From Paracentrotus lividus (lineage: Eukaryota > Echinodermata > Echinoidea > Camarodonta > Echinidae): 64,000 nt of DNA. The notes below the pieces were generated by a model. The model was not told the DNA's origin. It made no database searches and was given only the letters and a program-made list of their open reading frames with translations. A program made the position numbers and the translations under genes. The stretch is from the NCBI GenBank assembly GCA_940671915.1, contig CALNVZ010003426.1, positions 52,398,827-52,462,826 on the forward strand, read 5' to 3'. Below are positions 46,206 to 57,799 of the stretch, one piece after another; the first letter of the stretch is position 1, and every line of letters begins with the position of its first letter.

Positions 46206-46916
46206 GTGTTTGAATACTTCCCGCCAGTATCTCGTTGCTTCAATTGCCAGAGATTTGGGCACGTGGCCGCAGGTTGTAGGTCAAAGATACGCTGCGTACG
46301 CTGCGGTGGGGATCATTCTTTTGAACAATGTAACAAAAAGGATGACCGTAAATGCTGCAGATGCGGAGGCAATCACTTAGCCGCATACCAAGGGTGTAAA
46401 AATTACAAAGATGCAACCAAAATTCAAACAATCAAACTACAAGAAAAAATCTCGTATGCAGCTGCGACAAAGAAATTCCACGATGCAGCTCCTATAGCTA
46501 CACAAGTTCAGTCAAACAGAAGATATGTACAACCCAATAATCATGCCCAAATTAATGAAAGAGAAGATAATCCCAAGCCCCAAAACAGTTCAAGTCGAAT
46601 GGTTCCTGAAAAAAGTGGAACTCATTCCAGTAACTCTAATGTGCCCACCCATGGAAAGAAACAAACAGAAAAGCATGAATGCGCGACAGCTGCACCTCAA
46701 CAATCTCATAGCCAATTAAAAGAGCAAGAGAAATTCCATTTAAACCTAGAATTAACGAAAAACACTCTGAATTTTTTGTCTTTTATTGTATTTGTTATTA
46801 ACAATATAGAGCATGAAACAACAAACTCTAATCGTATAAGACTGGTTGTAGAAGCGGCTCGGTTTTGTCTTGGGGTTAACATCCACCCTCAAATGATCCA
46901 GGAAAGATTAAAATAA
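46206..46916 (+). pseudogene. LINE ORF1, zinc-knuckle part
   Basis: 236 codons with three consecutive zinc knuckles near the start: CFNCQRFGHVAAGC, CVRCGGDHSFEQC and CCRCGGNHLAAYQGC. The preceding motif PPVSRCFNCQRFGH is typical of non-LTR ORF1 proteins. A polar, serine/glutamine-rich tail follows. The knuckles bind nucleic acid. It is separated from the upstream piece by a frame break near 45.94 kb. This is not an LTR-type gag: no protease, integrase or LTR is nearby, and a LINE endonuclease follows. Confidence 0.8.
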
Positions 46917-47005
46917 TAAGTAGGCACGTAACTGGGCAAAGTATAACATCGCTTTGCCCATGCCCTAGCCATATTTGGCACCTTACGTATGTTGTAGAAA
47001 GCCTA

Positions 47006-48170
47006 GTGGCTCGTTTATATTTTATGTCATTTATTTTTTCAACAAGAGCATTATTGGCTTTCCAGTGTAGTGTAGATAGCCTATTGGCTCTTCAAGATTT
47101 TAAATTACCAATTTTATCTATTACAAGAGCATTGTTGACTACCCAGTGTGTTGTAAAGAGCCTATTGGCTCTTATATGTTTTATTTCATTTAATTTGGCT
47201 ACCCCATGTGTTGTAGAGAGCCTACTGGCTCTATTATTGGCTACCCCGTGTGTTGTAGAGAGCCTACTGGCTCTTATTGTTCTAAAGAGCCTATTGGCTC
47301 TTATATGTTTTATTTCATTTAATTTGTCTACAAGAGAATTGTTGGCTACCCCGTGTGTTGTGGAGAGCCTACTGGCTCTTATTGTTCTAAAGAGCCTATT
47401 GGCTCTTATATGTTTTATTTCATTTAATTTGTTCACAAGAAAATTGGTGGCTACCCCGTGTGTTGTAGAGAGCCTACTGGCTCTTATTGTTATAAAGAGC
47501 CTATTGGCTCTTATATGTTTTATTTCATTTAATTTGTCTACAAGAGAATTGTTGGCTACCCCGTGTGTTGTGGAGAGCCTACTGGCTCTTATTGTTCTAA
47601 AGAGCCTACTTGCTCTTATATGTTATATTTCATTTAATTTGTCGTCGAGAGAATGGTTGGCTACCCCGTGTGTTGCAGAGAGCCTCCTGGCTCTTATCGT
47701 TCTAAAGAGCCTATTGGCTCTTATATGTTTTATTTCATTTAATTTGTTTACAAGAGAATTGTTTGCTGCCCCGTGTGTTGTGGAGAGCCTACTGGCTGTT
47801 ATTGTTCTAAAGAGCCTATTGGCTCTTATATGTTTTATTTCATTTAATTTGTCTACGAGAGAATGGTTGGCTACCCCGTGTGTTGTAGAGAGCCTACTGG
47901 CTCTTATTGTTCTAAAGAGCCTATTGGCTCTTATATGTTTTATTTCATTAAATAGGTCTTCAAGAGCACTGTTGGCTAGCCAGTGTGTTGTATTATGTTT
48001 TATTATATCTATTTCGTCTACAAGAGCATTGTTGGCTATCCAGCGTGTTGTAGAGAGCCTTTTGGCTCTTATATGTTTTATTTTATTTAATGGGTCTACA
48101 AGAGCATTGTTGGCTATCCAGTGTGTTGTACAGAGCCTACCGGCTGTTATATGTTTTATTTTATTGATTG
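47006..48170. repeat. 105-bp tandem array with paired hairpins between LINE ORF1 and ORF2
   Basis: The word ctaccccgtgtg (or a close variant) occurs at 47241, 47346, 47451, 47556, 47661, 47766, 47871 and 47976, exactly 105 bases apart each time. Flanking units (47058, 47139, 47199, 48036, 48113) are irregular. Each unit contains two palindromes, AGAGCCTACTGGCTCT and AAGAGCCTATTGGCTCTT. Since 105 is 35 codons and no stop occurs, a 407-codon plus-strand frame runs through, with a repeat such as CVVESLLALIVLKSLLALIC. I regard the frame as a by-product of the period. Confidence 0.9.
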
Positions 48171-48221
48171 TGACTTCTACAGCAATTTTTAAAAATTATA
48201 TGTGGTACTTTTGTCACAGGA

Positions 48222-49047
48222 ATGGGTAGAATGCTCCAATGGAACGCCTAATCCATGAATGGACATGGTTTTGAGTTTTATAATAGTATGATTAAAAGTA
48301 CAAGTACAGAAGATAAACCTATTATCATCTGTATCCAAGAAACATGGTACAATGAATATAACACTATTACCTTTCCAGATTATAATCTGGTCACAAAAAA
48401 CAGAAAATCGAACAGGCGTGGAGGCCTTGCATGTTATATACATAAGACAAACTCTTTCCAAATTTTAAATATACCAGAAGACGGGGAATATCAAATAATT
48501 AATATATTCATTAAAAAACGCTCTTTTTCGTTAGTAAATTTTTACAATCCTTGCAAAAAAATTATACCCGCTTTGCTGGACGAAATATTTTTTCAATGCA
48601 AAGGACAGGTAATATTTTGCGGAGATTTCAATTCACATAAATCCGATATGGGGTAGCATGAATTTAGATTCCAACGGGAAAATAATGGAAGATTTTATGC
48701 ACACGTCTGACCTTATCCTTCTTAATGAAGGTACCCCTACGAGAATAGACCCACATACTGGCCGTTTCTCAAGTATGGACTTGACATTTACATCTAAGGA
48801 ATTATCCAGTGTATGTAAATGGTCGGTCCTAAAACATAACTTTGGCAGCGACCATTTTGTCGTATGCTTAGAAATACCTTTCTTGTCTCAGTATAACAAA
48901 AGGGAGACAGAAAACTACAACTCATATACAAATAGGAATTATGATGATATTAATTGGAACTTATATAAACTAGAAATTAACAAACAATTACAAGACTGTA
49001 AAATGAACATCATGGATTCAGACATCCAAGGCAAGTATGATATTTAG
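48222..49047 (+). pseudogene. LINE ORF2 endonuclease domain
   Basis: It begins after the array with MGRMLQWNA, then an in-frame stop where the family has arginine, and continues NGHGFEFYNSM. Catalytic-box motifs are visible: CIQETWYNEYN (48.33 kb), RRGGLACYI, FCGDFNSHKSDMG (48.62 kb), LNEGTPTRIDPHTGR and GSDHFVVCLE (48.85 kb). A stop after SDMG separates two open segments (48255-48656 and 48658-49047). It is an apurinic-type endonuclease that nicks the target DNA in this element class. Confidence 0.85.
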
Positions 49048-49567
49048 TATGTATTATCCTTGAGTCCATTGACAAATTAACTACATCAAGGAAAAAAACA
49101 TGAAACTAAAGCACCGGTACCTTGGTGGAACAAAGAATGCACTGCAGCAGCAAAAGAAAGAAATGCTGCAAAAAAACCGTTTTATGTATAAATCTCTACT
49201 TTATGAAGATTTTCAAATTTATATGGAGAAAAAAAGAATAGCTCAGAAAATTTTTCGAAAAACAAAAGAGATTACTGGAATGAATATTGCAAAAAATTAA
49301 ATCGTTCAACTGATACAGGGACTGTCTGGAAAAGAATTAAAAGTGTAAACAATGTAAAAAAAAAAAAAAAAGTATTTTTCTAGATGTTTTCAGCTCCTTT
49401 GACGAAAACATAGGAAAAGAGGAATTAGAAAGGAGGAAAAAGATTGAAGATAATTTTGAAGAAATCATAAATAACATGGGAAATCATGAAGACAATAATA
49501 TTAAACGAAGATTTCAATATGGATGAATTGAAAAGCGGCATTTCAGAACTAAAAGATACCCGTATCA

Positions 49568-52180
49568 GGACATCTCCCCCGGAGGACAACTCCCCGGGGA
49601 CATCTCCCCGAGGACAGCTCCCCCGGAGGACAACTCCCCCGGAAGACAACACCCCCGGAGGACAACTCCCCCGCAGGACATCTCCCCCGGAGGACATCTC
49701 CCACAGAGGACATATCCCCCGAGTACAACTCCCCCGGAGGACAACTCCCCTGGAGGACAACTCCTCCGGAGGACAACTCCCCTGGAGAACAACTCCCCTG
49801 GAGGACAACTCCCCCGCAGCACAACCACCCCGCAGGACAAGTCCCCCGGAGGACAACTCAACCATTCCGGATAACAGATCCACATGCACTCGTTAATTTT
49901 TGCTCCATTTGCGATTGTTTTTTTTTTAAACCGAAATAGCCATTCATGGAAATACAAAATCTTTGGCAATTTTTGTTTTTTCTGGCGAATGGTGTTAAAG
50001 TTTGGCAGCTATAGAGGCGTACTGATCTTGGAACCGAATTTATCGTCAAAAGAGAGAGAGAGATATCAACTTTAATCTTAAATCTCCATAGAAAGATGAT
50101 CTGATTAGATTTTAGAGTATGTAGGTTAATGGTTAGGCCCGTAACTAGGATTTTTGCGGGTGTTCGAAATCTGACAAAATTAACCTTTTGAAGGGATGAT
50201 TCTTGAGCGCAAAGCGCGAGCCGAAATTTTTGACTAAAAATGACCCGAAGCAGTATATTTTTACTATTATGGTTCTGTTTTTGTTGTTGTTGTTATTCTT
50301 TTACAAACGGTGGAGATTATCTTTCTTTTAGCCAAAAAACAAAAACAAAAAACAAAAACAAAAAGAAAAAAGAAAAGAAAAAAAAAAAGGATTTTCAAGC
50401 GCGAATCGTCAAGTCGAAATTTTTATACCACACCACTACAATTATACAAAAATACATGTACATAATTTGATACAAGGGTTTTGTTTCGTTTCGTTTTGGC
50501 TTGTTTCAGCAAATGTTTTTAGAATTATAAATGTTTTCATCGGATATGTTGACGGAAATACTGAAAAATTGGTTGATATACCGAGATGTTTTAATTTTCA
50601 TCTACTTCTGGAGATATTTTCATACCAACACTAGTTGCAATAACACTCTCTTATGATAGCGATGACACGGCATGAATGCAAAGCTGTGCAAGTGCATACT
50701 TATGAACACACACCGTTCAGATATAACAATTGTCTGTAAAATCTTAAAACCAATGACAATGATTGTATTACATTATTCCTTGAAAAATGACAAAACAAGT
50801 GATGATGTTGGAATTGAGATTTGTGAATTTTTTTTTGATAAATAAAAATTGTGTTCTCGTTTAAACTGCGCCCATTCTATTTTGTTTAGGGTGTGATTAA
50901 TTATTAATTAAATCTTAATTATCGTGGCTCACCCCCCCCCCTTGCTGAAGACGACTAGAGATATGTAAGCCTACTCGCCCTTCGTGCTCTCTTCTACTCC
51001 TGTAGCTTCATATTTAAAGCCCACGTATAGTTGTAGTAGAGAAAATTGCATTTTTAAAAAACTTACTCAACTTGTCCTTATATTGTTCCAATGACGTATC
51101 AATATATTGCCAAGTAATATAACCATGTACCATGCATGTCTTTTCATGATATATTATAGTTAGCATAAACATGGGGAGATGTTCTTCAAAATGAGGCCAT
51201 ATTTCCTTCACTCTCACCCCAGAACTCTGGGCATGCCACACCACTGCTGACTGGTATATGGCGTGGGTGCATTCTGTGTGTATCAGTCTGTGTATCAATA
51301 GCATATACTTTGCACACAAAGCACTGCACATTGCACTCTCCCCAGTGTGATCCTGTTTAGCCACGGCCCTTCAACAAATCCATTTACACAGTTTTGTTGC
51401 TAAATTCAGGTCTTAGAGTGGAATTTCTAACAAACTATTTTGTACACAGGGGTTATTTGAGGTATCAATTCGTATTATTCTGCTATGGAAGTAAAACAAA
51501 AAATATGTTCTCCCAAAACTATACATGAGCTTTAAGTTCCCCATTTAGCATCCTTCCCTTTTTTCAACATTTCTTTTATTTCTTGCATTTTTATTAATTT
51601 TCCTTTTCTGAGGGTCACATTTCGTTGGGGTACCTCTGAATCTGCTAAATCTAACAACCTTTTGAGGGAAGGAGTAGCCATTCATAGATTGGAAGGGGTG
51701 GTTCCAATGGATGATTAGCGATTAAACAAACATTCCCGTCCTCGCTTGTCATTACAGAAGGGTTACTCCATGCGAAAAGTAATGTAATAATTGTAACAGA
51801 AAGAAAAACCAAGAGTTTGGCATAAAATCAATAGTTATAAAGCATTTAAAGTTAGGGGAGATGTCATCCGGGGAGTTGTCTTTGGGGGGACCTATCCTCC
51901 GGGGGAGATGTCCTCCGGGGGAGTTCTCCTCCAGAGGAGTTGTCCTGCGGGGGAGTTGTCCTCCGGGGAGCTGTCCTCAGGGGGTGTTGTCCTCCGGGGG
52001 AGTTGTCCCTGGGGGAAGCTGTCCTCCGGGGGACTCGTCCTTGGGGGACCTGTCCTTCGGGGAAGATGTCCTGCGGGGGACCTGTCCTCCGGGGAAGTTG
52101 TCCTCCGGGGGAGTTGTCCTCCGGGGGAGCTGTCCTCCGGGAGTTGTCCCCGGGGGAGTTGTCCTCCGGGGGAGATGTCC
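49568..52180. mobile_element. Foldback element with GGACAACTCCCCC-repeat arms, inserted in the LINE
   Basis: The left arm (49568-49858) is tandem ggacaactcccccgga-type units of 15-18 bp. The right arm (51857-52180) is the same repeat in inverse (tccgggggagttgtcc), so the arms are about 300-bp inverted repeats. The outermost words GGACATCTCC and GGAGATGTCC are perfect inverses. Flanks read TATCA and TAGAACC. Removal with a 2-bp TA/CA duplication rejoins the LINE as DTRIRTKDTAPGIDG. The 2-kb interior has 'gagcgcaaagcgcgagcc' at 50206 and one 116-codon minus-strand frame, but no transposase. Confidence 0.75.
51014..51364 (-). CDS. Unrecognised 116-residue frame inside the foldback element
   Basis: ATG-to-stop frame starting MAKQDHTGESAMCSALCAKY, with later AIYQSAVVWHAQSSGV and LPMFMLTIIYHEK. 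The composition is protein-like with several cysteines and histidines, but I recognise no family or motif. It is the only sizeable frame in the element interior. It could be a captured exon or chance. Confidence 0.2.
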   Translation of the reverse strand: MAKQDHTGESAMCSALCAKYMLLIHRLIHTECTHAIYQSAVVWHAQSSGVRVKEIWPHFEEHLPMFMLTIIYHEKTCMVHGYITWQYIDTSLEQYKDKLSKFFKNAIFSTTTIRGL

Positions 52181-52194
52181 TAGAACCAAAGATA

Positions 52195-52436
52195 CCGCAC
52201 CAGGAATTGACGGTATAATCAATAAATTTATTTAAAAACTTCCAGAAGAAGCTATTAGGATAACATTAGAGTTGTATGACGACATTTGGAATAATGGTGT
52301 ATTGCTTTGCCAATGGTCATAGGCGATACAGATACCCGTATTATAAAAAGATAAACATGATAAAGATGCATCAAACCCTTTTTCTTACCGCCCAGTATCG
52401 CTTACACCCACTTTTTGTAAATTAATGGAACGTATT
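52195..52436 (+). pseudogene. LINE reverse transcriptase N-terminal segment between two insertions
   Basis: This short piece carries TKDTAPGIDGIINKFI, then RITLELYDDIWNNGVL, and ends with SYRPVSLTPTFCKLMERI, the RT fingers motif. It links the endonuclease side to the palm domain. It lies between the 49568-52180 and 52438-54164 foldback elements, with a frame break in the middle. Confidence 0.75.
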
Positions 52437-52437
52437 G

Positions 52438-52979
52438 CACTGAAAACCTAAACGGGTAGACCGACTAGCTTTAAAGCTAGTCGTAGTGATGCCCAGACTG
52501 ACTAGCTTTAAAGCTAGTCGGTCACGACGGACTAGTTTTCCTTCAACACAACCCGGTTATTACGGACTAGCTTTAAAACTCGTCCGTCTCTACGGACTAG
52601 CTTGAAAGCTAGCCCATCAAGTTAGTCCGTCAAGACGGACTAGTTTTAATGCTCGTCGGTCACGACGGACTAATTTTAAAGCTCGTCCGTCGTGACCGAC
52701 TAGTTTGACGAAGTAGCCTAAAAGCTAGTCGTAGTGATGCCCAGACTGACGAGCTTTTGAGCAGGACTAGCTTTACAGCTAGTCGGTCATTGTGTAAAAG
52801 CTAGTCCGTCGCGCATTTCTGCCGCGATGTTCTTGCTGCTGTCTTGACAGACTAGCATGACGGAGGAGGTTAATATGGCTTCACCACTGGTCAGAGACGT
52901 CAAATATGAAATATTAGAAGACATTATAAAGATACGATTAAAAACACGCATTTTGTCACAAGAATTTGAGCAAAAAAAA

Positions 52980-53010
<31 letters not shown>

Positions 53011-54164
53011 ACATTTTATTATGATGATATAAATCAGAAGACAGGAATTAATACAGGAGGCACAATTAGTTAATATTATGGCAATTATCAAATAATGGGG
53101 CACGAGGCCCAGGAGTCGCCGCCATGGCTTGCATCATCATGACTTTTTGTTGTAATGCAACTAATACATGTAATAGTGATGTCCTTTTCGCAATGCGCAT
53201 GTTATTCAATCAATTGTACCACTTTCCATTCACTTTTGTTGCTAAGCCAGGAATTCACCAGCAATCTATAAGAATAGACGGTTTATTGGTTCTATAGTAA
53301 CGAAGTATTCAATTAGCCTGTAATTAAAGGCGCGGTCCCACTGGCTCTTTAGGATGATTTGCGTATGAATTGCGGATTGTTGGTTTTGTTTTTGTTTTTT
53401 TGTTGCGGATGAACGAAATTTGTATACGCAACTCATGCGCAATTAATCCTCCCGTCAGTGGGACGGGGCCTTAAAGAATGGAACAATATTTCTAACCTAC
53501 TCGTGAATGGCATACTTGTCACGATTTATGTTATTTCGGCTATCGTAATGCTCTCAGATTGTCAAGCAAAAACATCCTTTGTTTGAAAATGTTGATTGTA
53601 TCCAACTTCTATTCACTGTTGTTGCTAAGCCGGGAATTCACCAGCAATCTGTAAGGAAATACCGGGTTCTTGGGTTCTATAGTAACAAGGTATTCAATTA
53701 GCCTGTAATTGAAGAATGGAGAACAAATTTGGAATCTACCGGTACTCGTGCATTGCATACTTGTCATGATAGATGTTATGTCTCGTAAGCTTTTAGATTG
53801 TCAAGCGAAAACAACCTTTGTTTCAGAATGTATCAACTTGATTATGCTCGGAAACAGAATAAATAGAGAAGGTACATTGAAACGACATTGCAACTATTTG
53901 TATCAAAAGCTAGTCAGTCATTCTAATAGATAAACTGGGTCCCCCAGCTACTTTATTGACCTAGTCGGTCACGTCGATGGACTAGCATGAAGCTTGACGG
54001 ACGAGCTTTAAAGCTCGTCCGTCAAGTTGAGAGATGTAGATTCAGTTGTATGCTAGTCCGTCTTGACGGACTAACATGGCAGACTAGCTTTAAAACTAGT
54101 CAGTCTTGACCGACTAGCTTTAAAGCTAGTCGGTCAATTGACGGACGAGGTTAGGTTTTCAGTG
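52438..54164. mobile_element. Palindrome-arm foldback element, copy 1, inserted in LINE reverse transcriptase
   Basis: It starts CACTGAAAACCTAAACGGG and ends GAGGTTAGGTTTTCAGTG. The flanks carry TG on both sides (52436-52437, 54165-54166), and removal with one TG rejoins the LINE codons MERI-VKNRLSWYI. Each arm is a string of palindromes around GACTAGCTTTAAAGCTAGTC joined by cggtcacgac or ccgtc spacers. The core (about 52830-53930) has an (AAAT)n run at 52977-53012 and two copies of a 'ttgctaagc-ggaattcaccagcaatct' phrase. There is no transposase. Confidence 0.85.
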
Positions 54165-54166
54165 TG

Positions 54167-55252
54167 TAAAAAACAGATTGTCCTGGTACATTGACAAAAA
54201 TAATTTAATTACACCCATTCAATCTGGATTAACCGTAAAAAGAATTACAATCGACCATTTGGTCAAGCTAGAAACCGATATCCAAAAAGGAATGGTGAAT
54301 AAAGAATACTCAGTCGCAATATTCCTTGACCTAGAAAAGGTAAATGATGTAGTTTGGAGACAAGGAATACTTAGTATATCAAATGTATGAACTTGGCTTC
54401 AAAGGGAAAGTAATGAAATTGATTTATGCTTTTATGAACAAAAGAGTCTGTAGAGTAAGAGTTGACAACTATGTAGCAGAACAAATCAATTGCAATTTAG
54501 GAATACCTCAAGGGAGCGTTATAAGCCCCCTCCTATATAATTTCATGATAAATGATTTAGAGGAAGTGAAGGAGATTGTCGAGATAGCAGTTTATGCTGA
54601 TGATATATGTATATGGTTATCACACCGAAATCTTGGTTTCGTAAAAAAGAAATTACAGAGAGCTCTCGATTTCATTGAAAAATGGTGTGATAAATGGGGC
54701 ATGCGCCTGTCGTCTTCGAAATCAAAAGCCGTAGTATTTGGTAGGAAAGAAAATAAAGATATAGACCTATTTATATATGGTGGAAAAAAAATACAGTTGA
54801 AAAAAGAACACAAATTTCTTGGTGTTTGGTTCGATGCGAGACTTACATGGTCTAAACATATAAGCGAGACAATAACAAGATGTACTAAAAGACTTAATCT
54901 TCTAAGACGTATAGCTGGCACCAAGTGGGGAAATAACTTTGAAATTTTATTTCTAGTGTACAAAGAATTGATCAGATCGATAATTGATTATGGTTGTGAA
55001 GCGTATAATGCAGCTAGCTCATCATTCAAACAGAAGCTTGACACGATACAATATCAAGCCCTAAAAGTAATAACCAACGCGGCACAACAATCCTCTTTAA
55101 AAGCATTACAAGTCGAATGCGGAGAGAGGCCATTACAACTGCGTAGAAATATATTCGCGGAAAAATACAATTATTACTTACATGCAGCAAAAAATAATCA
55201 CCCTGTTAAAAAAATACTCAATGGATGCTGGCAATACGAAAGACACACTTGA
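54167..55252 (+). pseudogene. LINE reverse transcriptase palm and thumb
   Basis: Open segments 54178-54390 and 54383-55252 overlap at a frameshift near 54.38 kb. Motifs in order: LITPIQSGLTVKR, FLDLEKVNDVVWRQGIL (catalytic aspartate; the usual A-F-D is V-N-D), IPQGSVISPLLYNF, and the catalytic box AVYADDICIW. Then come LSSSKSKAVVFG, HKFLGVWFDARLTW and the thumb motif IDYGCEAYNAAS. Enzymatically it is the reverse transcriptase of an I-group LINE. It is now broken by two insertions and the frameshift. Confidence 0.9.
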
Positions 55253-55559
55253 AAAATTGGACAAGGTCTTTTTATCAAGAGATTAATACGAAATGTTACG
55301 AATGTCGAAAAACAAGATGATTGCTGTATTATAAAACCGTATTGGCACTATAAAACACCAAGTATATTGTTTGATATCTGTGACCAAATAAGTAAAAAAA
55401 TCTTCGACAGGTTTATTGCAAACTGAAAATCGTAGAGCTCTTGAATGGCGAAGCGATGTTATTATTAGAAGAATGGAATTTTATTGGTTTATACATATAT
55501 AAATGAATGCCTCAGACTAACAAGAGGTAATACAGGTAGGTGGCGGCTTTTTGGCATAC

Positions 55560-55752
55560 CAATTAACTTGTATTAGAAAACACGGTTCAGAGTCATCTAA
55601 ATAATTATACCTATAGTATGGAGCGAGAATTATTGCTATTCTATATGGCTCTAGGAGTGGATTATGAAGAACATGAATTCCATTTGCAGTGTTATTTTAT
55701 CAGACTCAAAATCTACCAGTCTCAAGCCTAAAAATACTGCTGAGTGAGCATA
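55560..55752 (+). pseudogene. LINE RNase H domain, first part
   Basis: A segment reading LLLFYMAL then, after a frame change, WIMKNMNSICSVILSDSKS. The SDS box is the conserved aspartate motif of RNase H in I-group elements, and 'L-AIYMAL' matches the preceding helix with its glutamate. The domain is cut here by palindrome-arm copy 2 and resumes at 57630. Confidence 0.75.
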
Positions 55753-57627
55753 CATCTGAAGACCTAACCTCGTCCTGTCAATTGAGACTAGCTGTTAAAG
55801 CTAGTCGGTCCGAAGTACGGACTGGTTTAAAGCTGTTCCGTCATGTTTGTCCGTCTTCCGACGTGATAGCTTAAGTCTATCTTTACTGAACGACAGCTTA
55901 AAGTCTCCGTCAGCTAAACTCTTGTCGGAGATGTAAGAGCTTCGCCCTCAAAGCTTGTAAACTCGGTCTGTCGAGTTGGACGACGAGCGTCACTTTAAAG
56001 TAGTATAACGGACGGGTTTGCCTTATAAAGTTAACGGACTAGCTTTTGATATACATACACATTTATAATGTCGTTTTCAATTATTTATGAAAATTATTCC
56101 AAGGTTACTGAAGTAGTGATTATGAATAAGGCAAACGGTGTACCTATCAAGCAACTGCCAAAGTATTTATAACGAAGTTGGACAAAATTTGATATGAATT
56201 CTTAAAAATTAATCCCTTTTTAATATTGCTAGTACTGTGTGATACCGCAACAATACGTTGGTTGCGTTTTGTTTCTATTGTGTAGTCTATTATTTTAGAG
56301 CAATTCCATTATCGTCTGTATGGTAAATTATGTGCGTGTAAATACACGCACTTACTCCATTTATTCTGTTTCCGAACAGGATCAATGATTTTTGAATAAT
56401 TAAATTTGTTTTGGCTTGATAATCTGAAAGTTTATTTTCTCATAACAAGTAATCTATAGGCACGAGTAGGCCTATAGATTCTCAATATTGTCGTTCTATT
56501 ATTTAATTACAGGCTATTACTGAATACCTCGAACCAAGAATCTCGTCTATTCTATAGATTGCTGATGATTGTCGTTCATTATTTAATTACAGGCTATAAT
56601 TGAATACCTCGAACCCAAAATCTCGTCTATTCTTATAGATTACTGATGAATGCCGGCTTAGCAACAACAGTTGAATGATTGTCCAGTTCCATTCAGCTGT
56701 GTTGCTAAGCCGGGCATTGTTAGCCATGCACCTTTCATTCACAGACACAGTTGTTGCTAAGCCGGGCATTCATCAGCAATCTATAAGAGTAGAGTCCATC
56801 CACTGAATAGACATGCGCATTGCGAAAGGACATGATCTATTATGTGCATTATCTGATGCGAATTTCGATTTTACGTGTAAACCGAAAGATACAGATTCGA
56901 TATACACGCGTGTAACAGTCCCGCCGTGTAGAATAGTAGATTTTGATCATGGTGACGTTCCTTCATTGTGAGTACTCGTTTTTAATTCCTAATTAGTTAT
57001 GGTTAATTTTCAGAATGACATCGTAGCCAATTATTTGCACATAAATTAATTGGTATAACACGCGAAACAAATTTTGTCTTGCCAATTGATGAATAAAATG
57101 TGGTGTGCTTTAAAATGATAACAATCTCATTAAATTATGAAAATATTGATTCTAATCTAATTATAAATTTATGTGTCACTTCTTTAGATTAATTGTGGAT
57201 GAACTGTCTTATAAAATGTCAGATTTGACGTCTCTTGACAAGCCTGTGAAGCCAATATTAAGCTTATCTGTCATGCTAGTCGGTCAAGACAGAAGCAAAA
57301 CCATGATCGCGAGTGCTAGTTTTTACACCTTGACGGACTAGCTGTAAAGCTAGTCCTGCTCAAAAGCTCGTCAGTCTGGGCATCACTACGACTAGCTTTT
57401 AATGCTAGTCCGTCAAACTAGTCGGTGTCACGACGCGACTAGCCTTTAAAACTTAGTCCGTCGTAACGGACTAACTTGACGGAGAGCTTTAAGCTAGTCC
57501 GTAATAGACGGGTTGTGTTGAAGGAAAGCTAGTCCGTCGTGACTGACTAGCTTTAAAGCTAGTCAGTCTGGGCACTACTACGACTTAGCTTTTAAAAGCT
57601 AGTCGGTCTACCCGTTGGTTTTCAGTG
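55753..57627. mobile_element. Palindrome-arm foldback element, copy 2, inverted relative to copy 1
   Basis: The left end CATCTGAAGACCTAACCTCG corresponds to the right end of copy 1 read in inverse. The right end ACCCGTTGGTTTTCAGTG corresponds to copy 1's left end. TA lies at 55751-55752 and 57628-57629. The arms hold the same tagctttaaagcta palindromes. The core repeats the 'ttgctaagccgggcatt-atcagcaatct' phrase several times near 56.5-56.8 kb and carries atgcgcattgcgaaaggaca, the inverse of copy 1's 53177-53200. Confidence 0.85.
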
Positions 57628-57629
57628 TA

Positions 57630-57790
57630 GTTATAGAAATATATGAAAAGATATATGGCCATAAACTCGTTTTGGCATATCGAAGTACATATTTGAAAGT
57701 GGGAACCAGCCCATTGTGGCTTATTAGGCCATGAACGAGCTGATTTACTGGCCAAACAAGCCTCGGAAAAGCAATACATAGATATTGCAT
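57630..57790 (+). pseudogene. LINE RNase H domain, second part
   Basis: After copy 2 the LINE continues VIEIYEKIYGHKLVLAYRST and then, in the next frame, WEPAHCGLLGHERADLLAKQ. The last is the highly conserved RNase H C-terminal motif with catalytic histidine and aspartate. Together with the SDS box at 55.7 kb this establishes an RNase H domain, which separates this LINE from the CR1/L2-type elements elsewhere in the window. Confidence 0.85.
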
Positions 57791-57799
57791 TAAGTCAAA

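Noticed and set aside
46206-46916. Gag gene of an LTR or retrovirus-like element
   Set aside because: Zinc knuckles also occur in LINE ORF1. A LINE endonuclease, RT and RNase H follow in LINE order, and no LTR, protease or integrase is seen.
47006-48229. 407-codon plus-strand frame as a membrane-protein gene
   Set aside because: It is a 35-codon translation of an exact 105-bp tandem array. The period keeps the frame open and no independent coding evidence exists.
49425-49969. Overlapping proline/glycine-rich frames as a structural protein
   Set aside because: They translate the GGACAACTCCCCC arm of the foldback element in several frames on both strands. The same happens at 51861-52235.
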